From contig NZ_WKJJ01000002.1 in NCBI RefSeq assembly GCF_009674485.1, forward strand, positions 186,001 to 250,000: DNA of 64,000 nt, given 5' to 3'. Within the stretch, counting starts at the first letter, position 1, and every line of letters begins with the position of its first letter. A model generated the notes under the pieces. That model was not told where the DNA came from. It was given only the letters and a program-made list of their open reading frames with translations, and did no database searches. Below are positions 41,555-51,459 of this stretch, piece by piece. This DNA is from Pseudoduganella rivuli (lineage in GTDB: Bacteria; Pseudomonadota; Gammaproteobacteria; Burkholderiales; Burkholderiaceae_D). The translations under genes and the position numbers were made by a program.

Positions 41555-44220
41555 TTGAAGTTATAGCTCGCGGTCAGTTGGAAATAGCGGCCCATCTGGC
41601 TATGGTATGCCGGCGAATAACCTTGCAGGTAAGGGATCTGGCTCGCGTCGAACGGCGCTTCCTTGTTGGCGATGTTTTGCACCGACAGCGACAGTTCCAG
41701 GTTGCGGATGCCCTTGTAGCGGACATACACGTTTGCCGTCAGCGCCGCATGCACGTCGCAATACCATGGCGTGGCGGCCTTGAACGAGCAGACCGTGTCG
41801 GGCGACGATGTCACCTTGTAGCCGCCCACGTAGTTCCAGTCGATGCTGGCGTCCCAGTGGCCACGATCCCAGGCCAGGCCGGCGCGGCCACGGTTTTTTG
41901 GCAGCCCGTAATAGCCCGCGTATTCCATCAGCGGATCGTCCGGCGTGCTGGCGCTCTTGTAGCTGTGCATGCGGTTATAGCTGGCCGTCATGGTCAGGCG
42001 GCCCCAGTCACCCAGCGACGCCACGCCGCGCGCATCGACGTCCATGCCGCGCGTCTGCGTTTCCGACAGGTTGGCGGTGAGCAGGCTCAGATGATCGAGC
42101 TTGCCGCTGACCGGATTGCGCACGATGCGGTTGGCGTATTTCGATTCGTTGTCCAGCAAATAAATGGTGCTGATGGTCGACAGTTCGTCGCGGCGCTTGA
42201 TGTCGTACGCATCCACCGACAGCGACCAGCGCGGGATGGGTTCCACCACGAAGCCGACCGTATAGCTGTTGGATTTCTCCGCCTTGATGTTGGGATTCGC
42301 GCCCGTGGTATACGCCACGTAGCGTTCGCAATTGTCGTTGGCGGTATCGAACACGGGGCACAGCTTCGGATCCTGCACCTTGGTATAGCCGTTGGTATTG
42401 CCGGCATGGACTTCCGGCAGCGATGGCGCGCGGAAGCCTTTCGCATAGGTGCCGCGCAACGCCACCTGCGGCAGCGGGCTCCATTTCACGCCGGCCTTCG
42501 GCGTGAAGGCCGAGCCGAAGTCGCTGTAACGGTCGGAGCGCGCGGCCAGGCTCAGTTCCACCGACTTCAGTACCGGTGCGGACAGCTCGCCATACGCGGC
42601 CACCACGCTGCGCGATCCGCTGGAACCGGTCATGCCGATCAATTGAATCGAGCCGTCGGTAAAGCGCGTATCCGGCGCCGCATCGAACTGCTCACGGCGC
42701 AATTCCGTTCCCAGCGACATGGTCAGCGGACCGCCGGGCAACGCGACCAGTTCGCGGCTGCCGTGCACGTCGACGCTGCTGGTGGTGGTGTTGGCATGGT
42801 TGTCCAGCACCGGATACAGGCGCGCCATCAGCGCCGGATCGTTGGCGGACGGATTGCGCAGCGTGAAGCTGTTGCGTACCAGGCCGTTCGCATCGAGCAC
42901 GTCGTTGATCAGCACACTGTCCTGCAGGTAGCCGTGATAGCGCGTATCGGTCAGCGAGCGCGAATACATCACGGCGCCTTCCAGGTCCCAGCGCCCTGCC
43001 ATGCCGCGCGCGCCCAGTGTGTAGCGCATGTTGCGGCTCTCGCTGGCAATGGTGGTCGGCACGTCGTTGAACAGGTAGCGCACCGCCACGGTCTTGCCCC
43101 AGCGGTTTTGCGGATGGCTGGCCGGCAGCGGCAGGAAGCCGATGGTGGTGCCCGGCGCGTTGCCGTACAGGCCATCCTTGTCGACCAGGTCATTGGTGTA
43201 GGCGCCGTAGGCATTGGTGCCGTAGCTGTACATGGTCGATTCCTGGCGGCTGCGGCTCAGCGACGCATCGCCAAACAATTCCCAGCCGCCGCCCAGCGCA
43301 TAGGTCAGCGCGCTGTAGACATTGTCGCGCTGCGCTTTCGATTGCAAGGTCACGGAGGTGGTGTTGTCGTTGATGCAGCGGCCGTTCAGCGCGGGGCTGG
43401 CCGGGTCGTTCAGCGCCGGGCAATCGCCGACGATGCCGAGGAAGGTGCCGCCGGCGGTGCCGGAGGCCGTGTAGGCATTGCTGGCATACGTCGAACGGCG
43501 GTCGGACAGGCCGAAGCGGCGGAAATCCGCATCCTTGGTGCGGGGGCGGGCATTGACCATGACCGGGCTGGTGTCGCGATGGGACAGGCTGGTCAGCCAG
43601 TTGTAGCCCTGCTCGTCCATGCTGCCCTGGCCGTACGTGATGCTGACGCCGCCGGTGTTGCCGTCGTGGTACGACGACGTGCCGCCACTGAGCTTGGCCG
43701 ACAGGCCGTGGTAATTCTTGCGCAGGATGATGTTGATGACGCCGCCGATGGCGTCGGCGCCATAGATGGCCGACGCGCCGTCCAGCAGCACTTCGACGCG
43801 CTCGATGGCTTCCACGGGGATCGCATTGGTATCGACGAACGAGGCCGAGCCAAAGCCGAACGGCGCCACGCGGCGGCCGTTAATCAGCGTCAGCGTGGCG
43901 CCAGCGCCAAGGCCGCGCAGCGAGACGCCGGCCGAGCCGAACGCCTGCGACGGCGTGCCTTCCGTGTTGTAGCCCCCCGTGTTCCCGGCCGGCAGGTTGC
44001 GCAGCACGTCGGTGATGGTATTCGCGCCGGAACGGGCGATGTCTTCCGCGCTGATGACTTGCACGGCCGACGCGGTTTCCGCGGCGACGCGCTTGATGCG
44101 GGAACCGGTGATTTCCACCCGCGCAGGGGAGTCGGTTGGCTGCTGCGCTTGCGCAGCCAGCGGCGCCATACCGGCGCACAGCAGCGCGACGGCACGGACA
44201 ATGGGACGAGTTGCAAACAT
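41551..44220 (-). CDS. TonB-dependent outer-membrane receptor
   Basis: Active outer-membrane importer of 889 residues. Signal peptide 1-26 (ending AQAQ), plug domain starting RVEITGSRIKRVAAETASAVQVISAEDI and containing LLDGASAIYGADAIGGVINIIL, then a long beta-barrel with aromatic-rich strands ending QLTASYNF. The first TonB-box-like segment is VEITGSR. Barrel type resembles receptors for peptides or complex organic ligands rather than classic siderophore receptors, but the ligand is not identifiable. An AraC-type gene lies just upstream on the same strand and an HExxH lipoprotein overlaps its end. Confidence 0.92.
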   Translation of the reverse strand: MFATRPIVRAVALLCAGMAPLAAQAQQPTDSPARVEITGSRIKRVAAETASAVQVISAEDIARSGANTITDVLRNLPAGNTGGYNTEGTPSQAFGSAGVSLRGLGAGATLTLINGRRVAPFGFGSASFVDTNAIPVEAIERVEVLLDGASAIYGADAIGGVINIILRKNYHGLSAKLSGGTSSYHDGNTGGVSITYGQGSMDEQGYNWLTSLSHRDTSPVMVNARPRTKDADFRRFGLSDRRSTYASNAYTASGTAGGTFLGIVGDCPALNDPASPALNGRCINDNTTSVTLQSKAQRDNVYSALTYALGGGWELFGDASLSRSRQESTMYSYGTNAYGAYTNDLVDKDGLYGNAPGTTIGFLPLPASHPQNRWGKTVAVRYLFNDVPTTIASESRNMRYTLGARGMAGRWDLEGAVMYSRSLTDTRYHGYLQDSVLINDVLDANGLVRNSFTLRNPSANDPALMARLYPVLDNHANTTTSSVDVHGSRELVALPGGPLTMSLGTELRREQFDAAPDTRFTDGSIQLIGMTGSSGSRSVVAAYGELSAPVLKSVELSLAARSDRYSDFGSAFTPKAGVKWSPLPQVALRGTYAKGFRAPSLPEVHAGNTNGYTKVQDPKLCPVFDTANDNCERYVAYTTGANPNIKAEKSNSYTVGFVVEPIPRWSLSVDAYDIKRRDELSTISTIYLLDNESKYANRIVRNPVSGKLDHLSLLTANLSETQTRGMDVDARGVASLGDWGRLTMTASYNRMHSYKSASTPDDPLMEYAGYYGLPKNRGRAGLAWDRGHWDASIDWNYVGGYKVTSSPDTVCSFKAATPWYCDVHAALTANVYVRYKGIRNLELSLSVQNIANKEAPFDASQIPYLQGYSPAYHSQMGRYFQLTASYNFK

Positions 44221-44359
44221 GCTGTCTCCGTTTTATGACAGTGATTGAATTGAAAGGCACTGTCCGGAGTGTGTTGGGTCTGCACAAACAGGTCACGGAA
44301 GGGACTGCTGTTTTTGTACAAAACTGCTGGCATTACGCCGCCAGGGCGTCGGTTGTAGG

Positions 44360-45265
44360 TTACAAGCCACGTTCCCGGCGGAAACGGGCCGGCGGCGCGC
44401 CGAAGTGGCGGGTGAAGGTGCGCGACAAATGGCTGGCGTCATGGAAACCGCAAGCGTCGGCGATATCGGGCAGCGCGTGGCAGGCCGCCAGCAGCATGTC
44501 GCGGGCTTTTTCCAGGCGCATTTTCATCAGGTGGCGATGGGGCGGCAAGCCGAGGGCCGCATGGAACTCGCGCGAGAAATGGGACGGACTCATGGCGCAC
44601 AACTCGGCCAGTTGCTGGTTGGTGACGGCCTCGGACAAGTGCTGTTCCATGTAGCCGAGCACGCGCCGCAGGCGGGCGCCGCACAGCGTACTGGCTTGCG
44701 CGGCTTCCTGCGGCCGGCTGTAGTGCTCCAGCAGGTAACTGAGCAGCGCCACCATCAGCCCATCGCAATATTGCGACTGCAACGGACCGGCCATCACTCC
44801 GGCGTTCAACATGCGCCGCACGGTTTCCATCACGTAGCGGTCCGACGTGAACTGGTTGGCGCCCAGGGTGAGTGGCTGCCCCGTCTGCCGCAAATCGCTG
44901 AAGCTGTCGACCAGCGACGCCGGCACGAACAGGTTGACGATATCGCAGCTGCTCAGACGGCTCCACTGGTTGCCCGCGCCGGGCGGACAAATCCGGAACC
45001 GCTCGGCGGCAATCACGCCGCCCCACACCGGCCTGCCCTGCTGCCAGATGCGCGCATCGACCGGTTCCATCATGACGGCAATGCGGTAATCGTTGAGGTG
45101 CGGGCTGACGGTCTGGATCATCGCGTCGGGATGGTCGCTGGTCCAGCGGACGATGGACGCCCGGGAGTTGGGCAGCGGCCCGATGCAGGTGTGCAAAGGA
45201 TCATGCACGCCACTGCGGTGGAACCAGTCTTTGAGGATTTCCGGGGTATCGATGGCGGCATTCAT
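44360..45265 (-). CDS. AraC-family transcriptional regulator
   Basis: A 301-residue regulator with a C-terminal double helix-turn-helix (TNQQLAELCAMSPSHFSREFHAALGLPPHRHLMKMRLEKARDML, then DIADACGFHDASHLSRTFTRHFGAPPARFRRE). The N-terminal effector region is unassigned. It lies 139 bases upstream of the TonB-dependent receptor on the same strand and is its most likely regulator. Confidence 0.9.
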   Translation of the reverse strand: MNAAIDTPEILKDWFHRSGVHDPLHTCIGPLPNSRASIVRWTSDHPDAMIQTVSPHLNDYRIAVMMEPVDARIWQQGRPVWGGVIAAERFRICPPGAGNQWSRLSSCDIVNLFVPASLVDSFSDLRQTGQPLTLGANQFTSDRYVMETVRRMLNAGVMAGPLQSQYCDGLMVALLSYLLEHYSRPQEAAQASTLCGARLRRVLGYMEQHLSEAVTNQQLAELCAMSPSHFSREFHAALGLPPHRHLMKMRLEKARDMLLAACHALPDIADACGFHDASHLSRTFTRHFGAPPARFRRERGL

Positions 45266-45334
45266 GCAAACATCGTAACATTTGTGTCACGAAATTTCGT
45301 ACGCCATTGCATGTCCGGTTTCACACTTTATTTG

Positions 45335-46186
45335 TCACCTGCGTAGCTCCGACATGATTTTCTCTGCCAAAAAGTCGCATGGCGGGCGTTTTGATTTGCT
45401 GCTGCGCGCCAGGATGACTTCCAGCGCATCGATTTCCGGCAAGCCCTGCGCCTGACCCAGCAACGCGAGGTGGGCGGGGACGGCGCAGCGCGCCAGCGGC
45501 GCCACGGCCAGCCCCGCTTCGACCATGCTCAGCAGGCCCATCAGGCTGGGGCTTTCATACGACGTGCGGTACGGGATCTTTGCCCGCTCCAGGCTGCGGA
45601 TCGCGTTTTCACGGGCCACGCTGCCCGGCAGGAACACGGCGATCGGCAGCGGCCGCTCGCGCCAGATATCCTTGGCGCTCGGCGTCGCGGCCCAGACCAT
45701 GGGTTCGAAGCGGATGAATTCTCCCGACAAGCCTTTCACCCGCGTCGCGCACACCAGGTCGACCGAGCCATCCTTGACCATCGGCGCCAGCGCCACGCTG
45801 GGCAGGCCCACCACCTGGATTTCCACCTTGGGATAGGTGGCGGAAAACTTTTTGAGGATCGACGGCAGCAGCGAATACGCATAGTCGTCGGGGACGCCGA
45901 TGACGACGCGGCCGGTGATGTCCGGCCGCACCACGGCGGCCCACGCTTCGTCGCGCAGCGCCAGCATGCGCCGCGCATACATCAGCAGCACTTCGCCATC
46001 CTGCGTCAGCGTGACGCTGCGCGGCTTGCGCACGAACAGCGCCTTGCCCAGCGCGGTTTCCAGCGTCTTGATCTGCATGCTGACCGCCGATTGCGAACGG
46101 TGCACGACTTCCGCCGCGCGGGTGATGTTCCCCGTGTCGGCCACCGCCACCAGCATGGTGAGTACGTCGAGATCCAGGGCTTTCAT
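45335..46186 (-). CDS. LysR-family transcriptional regulator
   Basis: A 283-residue regulator started at MKALDLDVLTMLVAVADTG (46186), with helix-turn-helix GNITRAAEVVHRSQSAVSMQIKTLE and a substrate-binding-type effector domain. It is divergent from an alpha/beta hydrolase gene with a 95-base gap carrying a T-N11-A palindrome, so it probably controls the hydrolase. Confidence 0.9.
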   Translation of the reverse strand: MKALDLDVLTMLVAVADTGNITRAAEVVHRSQSAVSMQIKTLETALGKALFVRKPRSVTLTQDGEVLLMYARRMLALRDEAWAAVVRPDITGRVVIGVPDDYAYSLLPSILKKFSATYPKVEIQVVGLPSVALAPMVKDGSVDLVCATRVKGLSGEFIRFEPMVWAATPSAKDIWRERPLPIAVFLPGSVARENAIRSLERAKIPYRTSYESPSLMGLLSMVEAGLAVAPLARCAVPAHLALLGQAQGLPEIDALEVILARSSKSKRPPCDFLAEKIMSELRR

Positions 46187-46197
46187 AAATATTAATA

Positions 46198-46210
46198 TCA
46201 GAAAAACTGA
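46198..46210. promoter_or_regulatory. Candidate LysR operator (TCAG-N5-CTGA)
   Basis: A 13-base interrupted palindrome with the T-N11-A form recognised by LysR proteins, 12 bases upstream of the LysR start in the divergent gap. Confidence 0.45.
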
Positions 46211-46281
46211 TCGATGCAATCAATATTATGCGATTTTCTTAGGCTAACACGTCGGGCATAGTATTGGAAAGGAGGCCATTC

Positions 46282-47130
46282 ATGAACGCACGCACCAACC
46301 CATCCATCTTCGCATCGCCCGAGTTGTACTTTGCCACGCTGTTGTCCGGCATGCGCGTGCCGTACGTGGCCTCCGGCGCCGGCGAACCGGTATTTTTCGT
46401 CCACGGCTCGCTGTGCGACTACCGCTACTGGAACAGCCAGATCAACGTGCTGTCGAAACATTATTTTTGCGTTTCCACCAGCCTGAGCCACTACTGGCCG
46501 GCGGACGACGCCCGCACCCACGGCGAATTCAGCTGGCAATCGCACGTGGCCGAACTCGCCGAGTTCATCACCGCCATGAACGTGGGACCGGTGCACCTGG
46601 TCGGGCACTCGCGCGGCGGCTGCGTGGCATTCCAGCTGGCGCGCGAATATCCGGGCCTGGTGAAATCGCTGACCCTGGCCGATCCGGGCGGCCCGCTGCA
46701 CATCGACGGCATGCCGGAAGCGGCCCTGCCGGCAGCGACCACGGCCCTGCGCGCCCAGGTGGCGGACTTGATCGAACGCGGCGACGTGGACGCCGGGCTG
46801 GAAATGTTCGTCGACTCGGTCAGCATGCCCGGCATCTGGCAAAAGAGCCCGTCCGGTTTCCGCACCATGGCCATCGATAATGCCTCGACCCTGCCCAAGC
46901 AGTTCCGCGATCCGCTGCCCGCCTATACGCGTGCCGCAGCCGGTGAGATCAAGTGCCGGACCTTGCTGATCGCGGGCGAAAAGAGCCCCCGCATGTACCG
47001 CGACAACGTGGCCAGCCTGGCGGAGTGGATCCCGCAGGCCGACACGCACACCATCGCGGGTGCGTCGCACGGCATGAACGTGACGAATCCGGCCGCGTTC
47101 AACCGCTTGATCCAGGGATTTGTCGGCTGA
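46282..47130 (+). CDS. Alpha/beta-fold hydrolase
   Basis: A 282-residue hydrolase; ATG 46282 follows a strong GGAAAGGAGG. The nucleophile elbow is GHSRGG (Ser110), the oxyanion region VHGS, and the catalytic His lies in GASHGMNV near the C-terminus. Cytoplasmic, with no signal peptide. Similar proteins cleave esters, lactones or C-C bonds; the substrate cannot be told. Probably controlled by the divergent LysR gene. Confidence 0.88.
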   Translation: MNARTNPSIFASPELYFATLLSGMRVPYVASGAGEPVFFVHGSLCDYRYWNSQINVLSKHYFCVSTSLSHYWPADDARTHGEFSWQSHVAELAEFITAMNVGPVHLVGHSRGGCVAFQLAREYPGLVKSLTLADPGGPLHIDGMPEAALPAATTALRAQVADLIERGDVDAGLEMFVDSVSMPGIWQKSPSGFRTMAIDNASTLPKQFRDPLPAYTRAAAGEIKCRTLLIAGEKSPRMYRDNVASLAEWIPQADTHTIAGASHGMNVTNPAAFNRLIQGFVG

Positions 47131-47200
47131 TCAGACGAAGCCGGGGTTTGCCGCCGCAGTGACCCGCCAAACAAAAGCAGTTGTGTGACAAAACAAGTAA

Positions 47201-47214
47201 TGGTAACGTTAACG
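47201..47214. promoter_or_regulatory. Possible LacI-type operator upstream of polysaccharide genes
   Basis: TGGTAACGTTAACG contains the palindrome TAACGTTA with a central CG, the general form of LacI-family sites. It lies 26 bases before the beta-helix gene. No LacI gene is in the window. Confidence 0.25.
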
Positions 47215-47239
47215 CACGGCCTTACTTCGGAGTCTCACC

Positions 47240-48952
47240 GTGATACGTTTGAGCGCACTGCTGCTGTCCCTGCTGTTGTCCCCGTTTTCCATTGTTTCCG
47301 CCACGGCGGCGCCGAAATCGCCTTCCGGCGCGCCGGTTGTGCACGTCGATTGCGCATCGGCAGCCGCAGGTAACCAGCACACCGTCACCAGCCTGGACGC
47401 CCTGAACGCGATGCAATTCGCGCCCGGCACGCGCATCCTGTTCAAGCGCGGCGTGACGTGCCATGGCAGCTTTGCACCGCGCGCGGGCAGTTCCGGGCGG
47501 CCCGGTGCACCCATCGTGGTGTCCAGCTATGGCGACAAGGCAGCCGGGCGCGCCGTGATCGCGGCGGGCTGCCGCGATGCGGTGACGGACCCCGGCCAGG
47601 CGCTTACCACGGGCGCCAGGATGGCGCGCGGCATCAGCCCCTACCGTTCGCTGTGCCGCGGCGATGGCGGCGCCGTCAACCGGGCGGCGATCCATTTGTA
47701 CAATGTCCAGCAATGGGAAATCGACGGACTGGAACTGACCAACGACGGCCTCGGCGAAGGCGAGCGTGTTGGCCTGCTGGTGCAGCTGGAAGACTTCGGT
47801 ACCGGCAGCCATTACCGCGTGCGCGACGTCTATGTGCACCATGTGCGGGGCCAACTGGCCGACGCGCCGGCCAGCCGGCACGTGTACAAGGAGACGGGCG
47901 GCATCCTGTTCAACGTCACGCGTCATGGCGAGCAGCCGAGTAAAAAACAGCAGCCGACGCGCTTCGACGACGTGCTGGTGGAAGACAGTGAAATTTTCCA
48001 TGTCGATGCGATCGGCCTGTCGAACCGCTCGGCGTGGATGTGCCGCGCGGGCGGTGCACCGTGCGGCGACTATCCTCCCTATAAAGGCAACAAGGCTTTG
48101 CTGGCCGAGCCGGCGGCGCAGGCGTCCGGGGAATTCTTCCCGTCCACCCGCGTGGTGTTCCGCAATAACCATATCCACGATATTGGCGGCGACGGCATTG
48201 TCGTGCGCACCGCCGTGCAGCCGAAAGTCGAGGCGAACCTGCTGCACGACATCTGGATGCGCACGCCGGGCAACAGCGCCGGGGCGTGGGCCATCAACAC
48301 CGACGGCGCGCTGTTCCAGTACAACGAAGTGCACCATGTACGCTTCCAGGACAAGGACCCGGGCGACGGCATGGCGTTCGACGCCGACCTTGGCACGCGG
48401 GATACGCGCATCGTCGCCAACTACAGCCATGACAACGACGGCGGCTTCATGCTGTTCTGCGGCTGCGGCGACGATGGCATCGGTCATCCGGCGCAGGCAT
48501 CGGGCACCGTGGTCGAGAACAACCTGAGCGTCAACGACGGCCGCCGCATCATCATGTTTGCCGGTTCAGCCAGCGCGCTGGTACGGCGCAACCTGGTGGT
48601 CAACCTGGCGCCGCACCTGGTGTCGCCGGCCGCGGAAAATTCCGGCATGGGCAGCAAGAATGCGGGCGAGATCCGCGACAACACGTTCGTGCACGTGACG
48701 GGAAAAGGTACGCTGTTCCGCGCCGTCAAACCGGAACTGCGCCACGACGACATCCGCTGGAGCGGCAACCGTTTTTATGGCTACGATGGCACGGCGGAAT
48801 TCAAGGGCGGGCAATTCTTCGAGGGCGATACGCCGAACCAGGTCTTGCCCGCTGCCGGCGCCGATACGGCGGCGCTGCTGCGCCAGTGGTTCGTGGCGAC
48901 GGATTTCGACGCGAAGCGCTACCGGCGTCCGGCCGGGGCGGTGCCGCGATGA
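47240..48952 (+). CDS. Secreted right-handed beta-helix protein, probable polysaccharide-active enzyme
   Basis: A 570-residue exported protein with a signal peptide of about 24 residues (ends ATAA). It has a parallel beta-helix with repeated short strands: AIHLYNVQQWEIDGLELTN, VFRNNHIHDIGGDGIVVRT, GSASALVRRNLVVNLAP, NAGEIRDNTFVHV. This architecture is shared by pectate, alginate and chondroitin lyases and by some C5-epimerases. I see no family-specific catalytic motif. Its stop overlaps the start of a PL8 lyase as ATGA, implying joint action on one polysaccharide. Confidence 0.75.
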   Translation: MIRLSALLLSLLLSPFSIVSATAAPKSPSGAPVVHVDCASAAAGNQHTVTSLDALNAMQFAPGTRILFKRGVTCHGSFAPRAGSSGRPGAPIVVSSYGDKAAGRAVIAAGCRDAVTDPGQALTTGARMARGISPYRSLCRGDGGAVNRAAIHLYNVQQWEIDGLELTNDGLGEGERVGLLVQLEDFGTGSHYRVRDVYVHHVRGQLADAPASRHVYKETGGILFNVTRHGEQPSKKQQPTRFDDVLVEDSEIFHVDAIGLSNRSAWMCRAGGAPCGDYPPYKGNKALLAEPAAQASGEFFPSTRVVFRNNHIHDIGGDGIVVRTAVQPKVEANLLHDIWMRTPGNSAGAWAINTDGALFQYNEVHHVRFQDKDPGDGMAFDADLGTRDTRIVANYSHDNDGGFMLFCGCGDDGIGHPAQASGTVVENNLSVNDGRRIIMFAGSASALVRRNLVVNLAPHLVSPAAENSGMGSKNAGEIRDNTFVHVTGKGTLFRAVKPELRHDDIRWSGNRFYGYDGTAEFKGGQFFEGDTPNQVLPAAGADTAALLRQWFVATDFDAKRYRRPAGAVPR

Positions 48953-51435
48953 AGGCGCGCGCCTGGATGCCTGCTCTATCGCTGGCAGGCTGTTCAGTGC
49001 GGGGGCTGATGGGCAGCGTGTTGCTGGCAGGTGCGGGTTGTCTGCCGGCTGCGTATGCCGCCGATGGTGTCGCCGCAGCGAACGTAACCAGCGCCACAGC
49101 TGACACCAGCGCCTTTGATGCCCTGCGCCAGCGCTGGCACACCAAACTGGTTGGCGCGCCCGGCATGGACCGCCGCGCGCCGGAAATCCAGTCCCTCCTG
49201 GCGTCGCGCTCGGACGCGGCGCAGGCATGGCTGGCGGCGATGCATGTGGAAGCGGACAGCACGCGGCTATGGGACGACATCGCGGACTTCCACAACCCCA
49301 AAGGCTTGCTGGCATCGGCGGCCGTCACCAGCAATATCAACCGCCTGCGGCTCATGGCGCTGGCCGTGGCGACGCCGGGTTCGCCGTCGTATGGCGATGC
49401 GCGGCTGGCGCGGGCCGTCGTGGCGGGCCTGGACTGGTTTGAACGCACGCTGTACCGGCAAGGACGTCCGGCTTACGGCAACTGGTGGGACTGGCAAATC
49501 GGCGCGCCGCTGCACCTGCTCGATGCGCTGTGCCTGATGGATGCGTACGTGCCTGACAACCTGCGCCAGCGCGCGCTGGCCGCCGTGCGCTGGTACGCGC
49601 CCGATCCGCGCTACCGCACCCGTCATGATGGCAGCCTCGATCCGCGCAACGTGGAAACCGGCGCCAACCTGCTCGACAAGGCGCTGGCGGCCATTCTCGA
49701 CGGCATGCTGGGCAAGGATGGCGCGCGCATCACGGCCGGGCGCGATGCGATCGGCCCCGCGCTCGACCTCACCACGCAAGGCGACGGCTTTTACCGCGAC
49801 CATTCGTTCATCCAGCACGGTTACGTCCCCTATACCGGCAGCTATGGCGCGGTGGCGCTGGCCGACTATGCGCGGCTGGTGTATCTGCTGTCCGGTTCCG
49901 CCTGGCCGCTGACCGATCCCCGCGCCAGCCGCATCGTGCTGTGGGCGCGGGAGGCATATGCGCCGTGGATCGTCGATGGCGCCACGCCCGATGCCGTGCG
50001 CGGCCGCCGCATGTCGTCGCGCGAACAGGGCGATCACATGGTGGGGCGCGGCATGATGTCGTCACTGGCCGTGATTGCCGATGCGGCGCCGCCGGACGAT
50101 GCGGCGCAATTGCGGGCCATGATCAAGGGCTGGATGGCGCGCGACCGGACATTTGGCGCGAACTACCTGGCCGGGGCCGATGGCGTCGGCATCACCAATG
50201 TGCCGCTGTATGAATTGGGACGATTGAAAGCCATAGCCGCCGATCCATCCATTCCAGCGGCGGCCGAAGCGCCGGGCGCGCGGCTGTTCCCTGCGATGGA
50301 CCGCGCCATCTTGCGCGGCCCCGGCTTTGCCGCCGTACTGAGCCTGACGTCGCCCCGTACCTCGTCGTTCGAATTCGGTAATGGCGAAAACACCAAAGGC
50401 TGGTGGAGCGGCATGGGTGTGCTCAATCTGTACGATGCCGACCAGTCGCAATACGGCCACGAATACTGGGCCACCGTCGACAGCCAGCGTCTGCCCGGCA
50501 TTACCACCGACCACAGCGCCGGTGGCCGCCCCGCCGACTGGAAACAGTATCCGAACCCTGAAACGTGGGTAGGCGGCGCCGGCGACGGCAAGGTGGCCAC
50601 GCTGGGCATGGCGTTTTCCCTGCGCGGCGTGACGGGTTCCGGGCTGCATGGCCGCAAGTCGTGGTTCTTCCTTGGTGACCGCATCCTGGCGCTGGGGTCG
50701 GGCATTGGCGGCGGCCAGGGCGAGGCGGAAACCATCGTCGACAACCGCCGCGTCAGCCAGCAAGCGACCTTGCTGGTCGATGGCGTGGCGCTGCAAAATG
50801 GCAATCAGAAGAAGGCGCGCTGGGCCTGGCTGGCCGATGCGCGGACGGGCAGCCGTATCGGCTATGTCTTCCCCGGCGGCGTCCCGTTGCAGGCGGCGCG
50901 GATGGAACGGCGCGGCAGCTGGCGCGACATCAACGACCAGCAAAGCGCTGCCGAAGTGAGCGCGCATTACCAGAGCCTGGCGATACCGCACGGTGCCCCC
51001 GATTATGCCTACCTGTTGCTGCCCGTGGCGGACCAGCAAACCACGCGCGCCGCCGCCGCCAATCCGGGTGTGCGCATCGACAGCAATGACGAACAGGCCG
51101 CGGCGGCCGAGGATGTGCGGCGGCACGCGTGGTTCGCCAACCTGTGGCGCGCGGGAACCGTCAAGCGGGATGGCCGCCCCTATCTCGCCAGCAGCGGCCC
51201 GGCTGCCGTCGTGGTGACGTCCAGCGGCGGCAAACTGCGCCTGACCGTGGCCGATCCGACGCAACAGCAAGCCATGCTGGAAATACGCCTGCTGCGGTCA
51301 CCTGGCAAGCTGCTGTCGGCCAGTCCCGGTGTGACGCTGCTGGAATCCGGCCCCGAACTGCAATTGCGCTTCGATACGGCGGGGGCGGCGGGAGCGGGTT
51401 TCGATGCTGAGTTTGACCAGGCGTTCCGCGAGTGA
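48949..51435 (+). CDS. Polysaccharide lyase family 8 (hyaluronate/chondroitin/xanthan lyase type)
   Basis: Exported lyase of 828 residues with a signal region ending near AAYAA. The N-terminal alpha/alpha toroid carries the PL8 catalytic set: Asn240 (ETGANLLDKA), His290 and Tyr299 (SFIQHGYVPYTGSYG) and Arg residues in RGRRMSSR. A beta-sandwich C-terminal half has FEFGNGENTKGWWSGMGVLNLYDADQSQYG. It cleaves uronic-acid polymers by beta-elimination; which polymer is not decided by sequence here. Translationally coupled to the beta-helix gene. Confidence 0.9.
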   Translation: MKARAWMPALSLAGCSVRGLMGSVLLAGAGCLPAAYAADGVAAANVTSATADTSAFDALRQRWHTKLVGAPGMDRRAPEIQSLLASRSDAAQAWLAAMHVEADSTRLWDDIADFHNPKGLLASAAVTSNINRLRLMALAVATPGSPSYGDARLARAVVAGLDWFERTLYRQGRPAYGNWWDWQIGAPLHLLDALCLMDAYVPDNLRQRALAAVRWYAPDPRYRTRHDGSLDPRNVETGANLLDKALAAILDGMLGKDGARITAGRDAIGPALDLTTQGDGFYRDHSFIQHGYVPYTGSYGAVALADYARLVYLLSGSAWPLTDPRASRIVLWAREAYAPWIVDGATPDAVRGRRMSSREQGDHMVGRGMMSSLAVIADAAPPDDAAQLRAMIKGWMARDRTFGANYLAGADGVGITNVPLYELGRLKAIAADPSIPAAAEAPGARLFPAMDRAILRGPGFAAVLSLTSPRTSSFEFGNGENTKGWWSGMGVLNLYDADQSQYGHEYWATVDSQRLPGITTDHSAGGRPADWKQYPNPETWVGGAGDGKVATLGMAFSLRGVTGSGLHGRKSWFFLGDRILALGSGIGGGQGEAETIVDNRRVSQQATLLVDGVALQNGNQKKARWAWLADARTGSRIGYVFPGGVPLQAARMERRGSWRDINDQQSAAEVSAHYQSLAIPHGAPDYAYLLLPVADQQTTRAAAANPGVRIDSNDEQAAAAEDVRRHAWFANLWRAGTVKRDGRPYLASSGPAAVVVTSSGGKLRLTVADPTQQQAMLEIRLLRSPGKLLSASPGVTLLESGPELQLRFDTAGAAGAGFDAEFDQAFRE

Positions 51436-51459
51436 CGGTTTTGCTGTTGCCGAGGCAGC

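Noticed and set aside
41473..44238. A 921-codon rightward open frame antisense to the TonB-dependent receptor
   Set aside because: Arg/His/Ala-rich translation without domains; the receptor on the other strand is intact.
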